From the NCBI GenBank assembly GCA_028874075.1, contig JAPPLU010000053.1, forward strand, positions 1 to 57,545: a stretch of DNA of 57,545 nucleotides, in the 5' to 3' direction. The stretch is from Chloroflexota bacterium (GTDB taxonomy: Bacteria; Chloroflexota; Dehalococcoidia; Lucifugimonadales; UBA3495). The position numbers and the translations under genes are program-made. Positions 52,747 to 57,545 of this stretch are shown piece after piece. Every line of letters starts with the position of its first letter. The stretch's first letter is position 1. Below the pieces are notes generated by a model. The model saw nothing but the letters and a program-made list of their open reading frames with translations, was not told the origin of the DNA and searched no databases.

Positions 52747-52974
52747 GAACCTTCACCTCCGTACGCTGCCGGACCGAGGTCAACGGGCCAGACGGCGGCA
52801 CTGCCAGAAAGGCTGGAACCACGATGGGCAACAATTGCCCCCAGAGAATAACACCCACAGGAGAGGACAGACTTGCACGGGATAGCACCCGTAACCGACA
52901 GGGTAGTTGCGAGGACAGGCAAGCACCCAGATAATTAAAACAGCGATAATTTGGAACCAGGAGGTAACGACCTG

Positions 52975-53136
52975 ATGCCCGAAGACATCGGCAGCACCGT
53001 CATAGCAGTCATGGCCGTACTTCTGCTAGGAGCCACGACCATTGGCCTGGCAAAGCACATAGTCGATCATTTCATCCCCCCGAAGAAGGGGAAGAGCGAA
53101 GAAAATCCGGCTCCAGGAGGTAACCGAAGAGAGTGA
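52975..53136 (+). CDS. small single-pass membrane protein
   Basis: 53 residues from ATG 52975 with GGAGGT upstream. IAVMAVLLLGATTIGLAKHI forms a membrane helix; the tail is charged. The stop overlaps the next start as GTGA. Not recognised; size and coupling resemble holin-like or plasmid-borne small membrane proteins. Confidence 0.55.
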   Translation: MPEDIGSTVIAVMAVLLLGATTIGLAKHIVDHFIPPKKGKSEENPAPGGNRRE

Positions 53137-53579
53137 TCAACACCCTTAGAGCCATCCTCATAGGAGCAACCGTCCTGCTGCACGTCAGCAACGCAACACT
53201 GGAAGTCCTGAACAAGATGCCGAAGATACTGGAATTAATGGGCCTGTTCGGCCTGGAACCAACAAACTCTCACCACTAGAGTCCTGGCGCCAGCGTCGCC
53301 TGCTACTCGCTGCTCGCCGCCGCACTGCTGGGCAACAACCTGTTACCAGCCCAATCCAGGTAAGAACCGCGAAGCAAGCTCAGCCTGCTGGTAAACGCCC
53401 TGGCGGTCTATCCAGTAGGCGCCATCGGATGGCATTGGTTGCAGGATGCAACCGGAAACAATGCCGCAGCCTACCTGGCCGGCGTACTAAAGGGCACCCT
53501 GCCTTGGATAGCCGCTGTGGCAATTCTCTTACACTTTGCCGTAGCCGGCTGGGCGGAACACAACAGACGAAGAGGCTGA
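53133..53579 (+). pseudogene. membrane protein frame with one TAG and one TAA
   Basis: A 149-codon frame from GTG 53133 with TAG at 53277-53279 and TAA at 53361-53363. Four hydrophobic segments spread over all three parts (TLRAILIGATVLLH; YSLLAAALLGNNLL; LSLLVNALAVYPVGAIGW; LPWIAAVAILLHFAVAGW) make sense as one membrane protein. Both stops are one base from Gln codons (CAG, CAA). The first part alone (48 residues) could still be a small product. Confidence 0.5.
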
Positions 53580-54184
53580 GACCACCGGCAGGCCCGACAG
53601 GGACCCGCCGCCCTCTTCATTCCTGCACGAGCCACGCGCAGCGCGGCGCATCCGCCCGAGACAACCCGCAGCCTGCGGACGCGCCAGCATCGCTTTCCCG
53701 TTTTCTGCTTGGCGAAGCCGCCGGATGGCGGCGAGCCCGCCGGGCTGAGCCGAAAACCGGCCCAGGACGGCCCCCAGAGGCCCGCAGCGGGCCGCCGGCC
53801 CCCTCCGGGCAAGGAGAAGTCTACCCCCCACGGCAAAATCCCCCGCAAATCGGCTCCCAGCGCGCCGGCCACGGCCGGTCAGCCAATCCATTTGGATGGT
53901 TCCCCCCACAGGTCGCACGCGCCATGGCCACCATGACCACCAGTACCGCGGAGGCCGGGAAGGACGCCAGGACCGCGAAGACGGCAAGGGCCAGTGACCC
54001 GGCCGGCCAGAAGGTCACCGGGTTTGCCTTCGCCGGCTCCGACCCCTGCCGGTGCCACCGGCGCCACACCGCCGGCGGGCACCGGTGCCGTGCTCCAGTC
54101 CCAGGTCCCACATGGGCGTCACCAGCCGCAGCGCCCGGACCGGCCCATGCGCACCTGCGGCCTGGACTGCTGGCTCACCTGCGG
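53580..54184. other. 600 bp without a gene
   Basis: High GC, overlapping shadow frames only. No promoter, terminator or repeat that I can support. Confidence 0.35.
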
Positions 54185-54395
54185 CCAGGGCGGTGTCTTT
54201 CACGCGGTCCACGGATACACAGCCAGCGTTCGCCCGTCCAGGAGCGTCACATCCTCGCCTGCCTCAAGTAGCGCCAGTTTTTGTCCGCCGCCGCGGACGG
54301 GCCGAGGTCTCGTTCCGGTCGTAAATGATGCCGCAACCAGGGCATGACGACCGGCGTTTCCGGCCCAGTTCTCTGTTCACCATGCCGCAGGCGGA
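54185..54395 (-). pseudogene. family A tnpB, 3' remnant
   Basis: On the minus strand CSACGMVNRELGRKRRSS and CPGCGIIYDRNETSA match the zinc ribbon and RuvC-III of the tnpB at 394; GAGGATGTGACGCTCCTGGA matches its 3' end. The DRNE form of RuvC-III is shared, so it is a family trait, not a mutation of one copy. It cuts off an oxidoreductase gene. Confidence 0.7.
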
Positions 54396-54432
54396 GCAGG
54401 CGCCGACGGAGGTCCGTCTCGGTATCGTGGGG

Positions 54433-54759
54433 CTACACGTCTGTCCCATGCCGTACGCTGTAGTTGAACCGGGTGTCGACCAGGTCGGTGCCGCACCGGT
54501 CCAGAAGGGGCATGCTTCGCCGGTAAACGGATGGGATGCAGGCGGTGACGGAGATATCGAAAGGGACGCTGCTGTATTGCTGCTGCGGCATAGCGGCGGC
54601 GACGGCGTTGCCGCCCACCAGCTCCTGGGCCTGGAAGACGCGAAGGTCAAATCGGTTCGGCGTCCGGGACGGCGCCCAGGCTGCGCCGAGTCCGGCGGTT
54701 CCTGCTTCCACAATGGCGGCGCGCCGGGGACCGGTACTCCTCTCCACGTCAGCCCTCAA
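54433..54759 (-). pseudogene. FAD-dependent oxidoreductase, N-terminal fragment
   Basis: RRAAIVEAGTAGLGAAWA (a damaged GxGxxG: Glu for the first Gly), FDLRVFQAQELVGGNAVAA, VPFDISVTACIPSVYRR and VDTRFNYSV follow the start of amine-oxidase-like FAD proteins (COG2907 type). It breaks off where the TnpB remnant begins. Confidence 0.65.
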
Positions 54760-54802
54760 GCGACGATGCGCCGGGGATGAGTGAACGAAGCCCCTTCGCC
54801 AG

Positions 54803-55105
54803 CTAGGGGAAGTCCTTCATGACGACAACATACTCTGCCAGAGCCCGTCCCTTGTTGATTTCGTCTCGATAAGAATCCGGCAGACCGGCTTGGCGAGGGA
54901 TGTCTGGAATGCTCAACGGCTCCACCTCGCCTGCGTACTTTATGCCAAACAGTCGAATCGCCGTTGTCCTGCGATGCCTGCCGGACACTCCGCCAGCCTC
55001 ATACATACCTCTCAGCATTCGTGCTGCCTCGTCAATGGTCATGCTTTCCTGCCCTGAGCGCCAGGGGCGGTGGTCGAGTGGTTCCAGGCTCGGAAGATTC
55101 TGCAT
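54803..55105 (-). CDS. small conserved hypothetical protein
   Basis: 100 residues from ATG 55105. TIDEAARMLRGMYEAG, TTAIRLFGIKYAGEVEPLSI and SYRDEINKGRALAEYVVV; the helix pattern suggests a helix-turn-helix or partner protein of a restriction-type system, but I cannot name it. The upstream frame is open, so the start is not certain. Confidence 0.5.
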   Translation of the reverse strand: MQNLPSLEPLDHRPWRSGQESMTIDEAARMLRGMYEAGGVSGRHRRTTAIRLFGIKYAGEVEPLSIPDIPRQAGLPDSYRDEINKGRALAEYVVVMKDFP

Positions 55106-55220
55106 GCACCCCCCAGGCGACAGCGGATGGCCCGGAGCTCCCGACGCAGCCTGAGGACCAGCGAGTCCGATCCGCCGCGATGCCGGAGGACGGATTCTGG
55201 GGGCAAACGTTCCGCCCCGC

Positions 55221-55790
55221 TTACTTCCAATACCGGAGTTCCTCGAAGATCTGGGCAACCTCTTGTGCGTGAACGTCGGCATGCTCCTCGCAGTAGCCAG
55301 AGGCAACCTTGTACGTCTGCTCTTCTGAGGCGACGATCAGGTGGCGGACGATGTGGACGCAAATCTCCGGCCCAAACCGATAGCGGTACCGGATGCCAGC
55401 CCACCGGTGCCGACCGTCCGCGCCCCGGCTCAGGGGCTCCAGCACGTCGAACACCTCCGGCTCACCAATGTCGCCGTGGTCCAGCATCTTCTCGATCCAC
55501 TCCGCTGGTGGGGCTGGCGGGTCGCGGTAGACCTCCACGTTGACGAAGGCTCGCTCGCCTGGGGAGATGAACCAGGTATATGGAGGGTCCCGCCGCACCG
55601 TCCAATCGGCGGGGATCTGCATCTCGTAGCCGTCCTCGTCGCTGCGGTAGACGGTCCAGGAGGACGGGGTCGGCGCGGCTTGGGGAGCGGTCGCGGCCCC
55701 GGCCCCGATATTGGGCGACCCCGGCGCCTCGGCATGCGGACCGGCGCAGGCGAGGGAGAGAAGGGTGAGCAGCAGGGCAAGGCGCAGCAT
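55221..55790 (-). CDS. lipoprotein with a PsbP/DUF1795-like domain
   Basis: 189 residues. Signal peptide MLRLALLLTLLSLACAG with a lipobox (SLAC, Cys15), an Ala/Pro linker, then SDEDGYEMQIPADWTVRRD, the start of a PsbP-like alpha/beta sandwich, ending in EVAQIFEELRYWK. It would be anchored on the outer face of the membrane. Function unknown. Confidence 0.7.
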   Translation of the reverse strand: MLRLALLLTLLSLACAGPHAEAPGSPNIGAGAATAPQAAPTPSSWTVYRSDEDGYEMQIPADWTVRRDPPYTWFISPGERAFVNVEVYRDPPAPPAEWIEKMLDHGDIGEPEVFDVLEPLSRGADGRHRWAGIRYRYRFGPEICVHIVRHLIVASEEQTYKVASGYCEEHADVHAQEVAQIFEELRYWK

Positions 55791-56167
55791 AGCGGTACCC
55801 TTCGGGCGGGCTGTTTCCGATTATCTGCCGGACCCGCCCGCAAGTCAAAGACGGTCGTGGGCCTCTGCTCCCGAATCGGGCGAATGTGCCCCTTGGCTCC
55901 CCCATCACTTACACGCCCCCATCCAGGCAAGCTACGCCCCGCGAAGGGCCCCGTGGAAAGCCGACCAACACGCCAGGCTGCAGGGTGCTTGCCCGAGGGG
56001 CAGCGCGTGGCAATTGGGTATTTCCAGGAGCAGGGACAGGAAATACGTCGGCCTGCCAGATCCTCCTGTCAACACCACCCGTCGACGGGCCGCTCACCTG
56101 GCCGTTCGGGACAAGACCGGCCGATATTTTCGCTGGACAACAATAAGGCTTTTGGCTCACTTTGACG
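55791..56167. other. 380 bp without a gene
   Basis: Between two minus-strand lipoprotein genes. No supported gene or regulatory site. Confidence 0.3.
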
Positions 56168-56878
56168 TTACGGTCGATCAACCTGCTTACAAGCTAGCAC
56201 TTCGTTTTCGGCATCGCTCCGACCGCCGGTCCAAACGCAAAGCGTCAACCCTTCTTGACTAGCGGCCTTGGGGTCTATGTCCGCCCGCACTGTCAAGATA
56301 TTGTCTAGATAGGAATGCGTTTCAGCTATCCACAAACCGGGATCGTCGCCCCACGACCATCCTGGACCTGATGGGGGAAGTACGAGTCCAAAAAGCACGT
56401 CACCACCATTGGTCAGGGTTACGTTGCTCTTATGGTTGGTCAGGTCGGGCCTGATTAGCGTGTATCCTTCCTTGACTCTGGCCCGAAGCGTAAGCACCCC
56501 CGAGCCAGTTACAGTTGGCGCTTCCAGCCAGTCCACATTGCCAACCAGCGGCACAGTGTCGTAGGCGCAATTTGAACAATCAACCGGGTCCAGCCCTTCC
56601 ATGTTTGCTGTGGTTGCGGCCCTTGAGGTGGCAGTGGGTACAGGCAGGGGCGTATTTGTGACTGTTGCAGTTGGGGCAAGCGTGGGGGTGGGGGTGTTTG
56701 TGGGACGGCCAGTAGCAACGCGCACGGTATTTGGTCGGGCTTCCAGTGTTGCTAAGACCTGGGCCTCTACGGTAGCGGGAATGTTCGGCGTAGGCGGCGG
56801 CGTCGAGGTCGGGGCAGCGGTGGCACAGGCGGTGAGAATCAGGGGCAAGAACAAGGCACCGGAGAAGAGGAGTTTCAT
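56168..56878 (-). CDS. lipoprotein with Thr/Pro-rich linker
   Basis: 236 residues from ATG 56878, which starts the signal peptide MKLLFSGALFLPLILTAC (lipobox LTAC, Cys18). A long Pro/Thr/Ala linker follows (TPTPTLAPTATVTNTPLPVP), typical of Chloroflexota surface proteins, then a beta-rich domain with CSNCAYD and WSWGDDPGLWIAE. Function unknown. Confidence 0.7.
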   Translation of the reverse strand: MKLLFSGALFLPLILTACATAAPTSTPPPTPNIPATVEAQVLATLEARPNTVRVATGRPTNTPTPTLAPTATVTNTPLPVPTATSRAATTANMEGLDPVDCSNCAYDTVPLVGNVDWLEAPTVTGSGVLTLRARVKEGYTLIRPDLTNHKSNVTLTNGGDVLFGLVLPPSGPGWSWGDDPGLWIAETHSYLDNILTVRADIDPKAASQEGLTLCVWTGGRSDAENEVLACKQVDRP

Positions 56879-57073
56879 TCTGGCGTGCCTTTGCGGGGAT
56901 AAGATTTGGTACTTGCTGCGGGTACCAGCGTGCTGAATTGGACTGAAAGAGGGCACGGTCAAATTGTCGTCCCCTTTCTTTGCACGTTCAACAGGGTAAG
57001 AATTGCACCTTTGGAGATAGTATACCTAACAAATGCCATATTAGGATTACTCCCTCGTCCAGTCGAACGAGAG

Positions 57074-57090
57074 ATGGTCAGCCTGACCAT
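57074..57090. promoter_or_regulatory. perfect 17-bp palindrome, possible operator
   Basis: ATGGTCAG-C-CTGACCAT. Its half site matches the TGGTCAG core of the dispersed repeats at 22-24 kb. No gene start follows closely. Confidence 0.35.
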
Positions 57091-57119
57091 TCGTCGAAGG
57101 CGGGGCAGTCAATGAATTC

Positions 57120-57545
57120 CGGCCAAAGAAGTTGACGCTGGACAAATGCTGTCACCACACCAGCGCCTTCGCCCGGGAGGATCGCTGACCAGCCGCACGC
57201 TGGGAGGGCAGGGCAGCGTGCTGAAGGACCTCCACCTGAGCAGCCGGATCAACATGGACTCGCTGGCGGGGGAACTGCCGCTGCTGCCGGAGGCCAGCGC
57301 AGCCTACGCCTACGACATGGGGGCCAGTATTTCTTGCCGCCGACCTGCCGGGACGTCTGCGCAATGCGGGGGCGTCCGGAAATCCCGGTGGCGGCCCCTC
57401 AGCCTCCGGTACCGGGTCGGGCGGCTCGTCCATATCCGCGTCAGGCTCCGCAGCCTCCGGGCCAGGGGCGACCGCAGCGTCTTCCTCGCCCTCGCCTGTG
57501 CCGCCTGCACCGGGGTCACCGCGCCGCCAGGCCGCCGGCCTGGCG
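57120..57545. other. right edge, unassigned
   Basis: A plus-strand frame (LTSRTLGGQGSVLKDLHLSS, about 57185 on) may be the middle of a gene, but it is short and cut; I make no call. Confidence 0.25.

Noticed and set aside
51265..52851. 528-residue plus-strand frame
   Set aside because: It is the reverse-strand shadow of the three minus-strand genes, which have ribosome sites and sensible residue composition.
44574..53363. Whole-genome reassignment of TAG to Gln
   Set aside because: hyuA, sdhA, the fumarase beta subunit, sdhD and the intact tnpB all end in TAG at the expected family length, and two genes of the affected block also end in TAG before a new ribosome site.
44574..53363. Pyrrolysine at TAG
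   Set aside because: The interrupted proteins are unrelated to methylamine methyltransferases, and no pylT-like tRNA is visible in the window.

Overview
The window looks like a chromosomal segment from an uncultivated Chloroflexota-type bacterium (Dehalococcoidia/SAR202-like is my best guess, made from gene content only). It has high GC, a small respiratory/fumarate gene block, a hydantoinase pair, Uma2 and clan AA aspartic protease families, HEAT-repeat proteins, and very many TnpB-type elements. No rRNA or ribosomal protein gene is present to fix the phylum.

Layout. 1-6.2 kb: a TnpB element (family A, about 112-1761, tnpB broken by one amber codon), a retropepsin-like gene whose stop codon was hit by an IS5-type element (2203-3386, TTAG target duplication), and two nested TnpB elements of family B (one truncated, one intact at 4978-6180). 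6.2-16.7 kb: the ordinary part, with hyuA-hyuB and two small genes on the minus strand, a strip of IS debris (10.5-11.4 kb), then sdhA (minus) diverging from the fumarase alpha-beta, sdhC, sdhD, sdhB operon (plus). 16.8-26 kb: a probable integrated replicon, made of a Cas4-like nuclease, a primase, a RepA-like helicase, a gene-poor 2.9 kb stretch with four tandem iteron-like repeats, two strong hairpins and nine dispersed copies of a 16-bp motif, and a putative initiator gene facing it. 26-31 kb: an IS3 remnant, a decayed tnpB, a Fic protein, and a TnpB-like element (family C) sitting inside a PIN-toxin gene. 31.2-31.9 kb: two tandem, structured RNA-like units, each with its own promoter and terminator, in front of an RCC1-repeat lipoprotein. 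A partly similar unit (35.66-35.95 kb) precedes an RlaP-type nucleotidyltransferase.

34-53 kb is an accessory block of many small, paralogous, mostly unrecognised genes: two Uma2 nucleases, two nucleotidyltransferases, three copies of a Gly-rich domain, three related PD-(D/E)XK-like domains and three retropepsin-like proteins. It also has a tRNA-Ser(GCU), a HEAT protein, and a DUF433/DUF5615 toxin-antitoxin pair lodged inside a tnpB. From 44.5 to 53.6 kb, otherwise clean reading frames are repeatedly interrupted by in-frame TAG (and twice TAA) at positions that read well as Gln; many lie in CTAGG, as if from CCAGG. 53.6-57.5 kb holds IS and oxidoreductase remnants and two or three secreted or lipoprotein genes.

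How the parts work together: the sdh/fum block would interconvert succinate, fumarate and malate and feed electrons to the quinone pool; the hydantoinase pair would open cyclic amides; the 17-25.5 kb set would have supported theta-type replication of a former plasmid or integrative element; most of the rest is defence-, mobility- or regulation-related accessory DNA.
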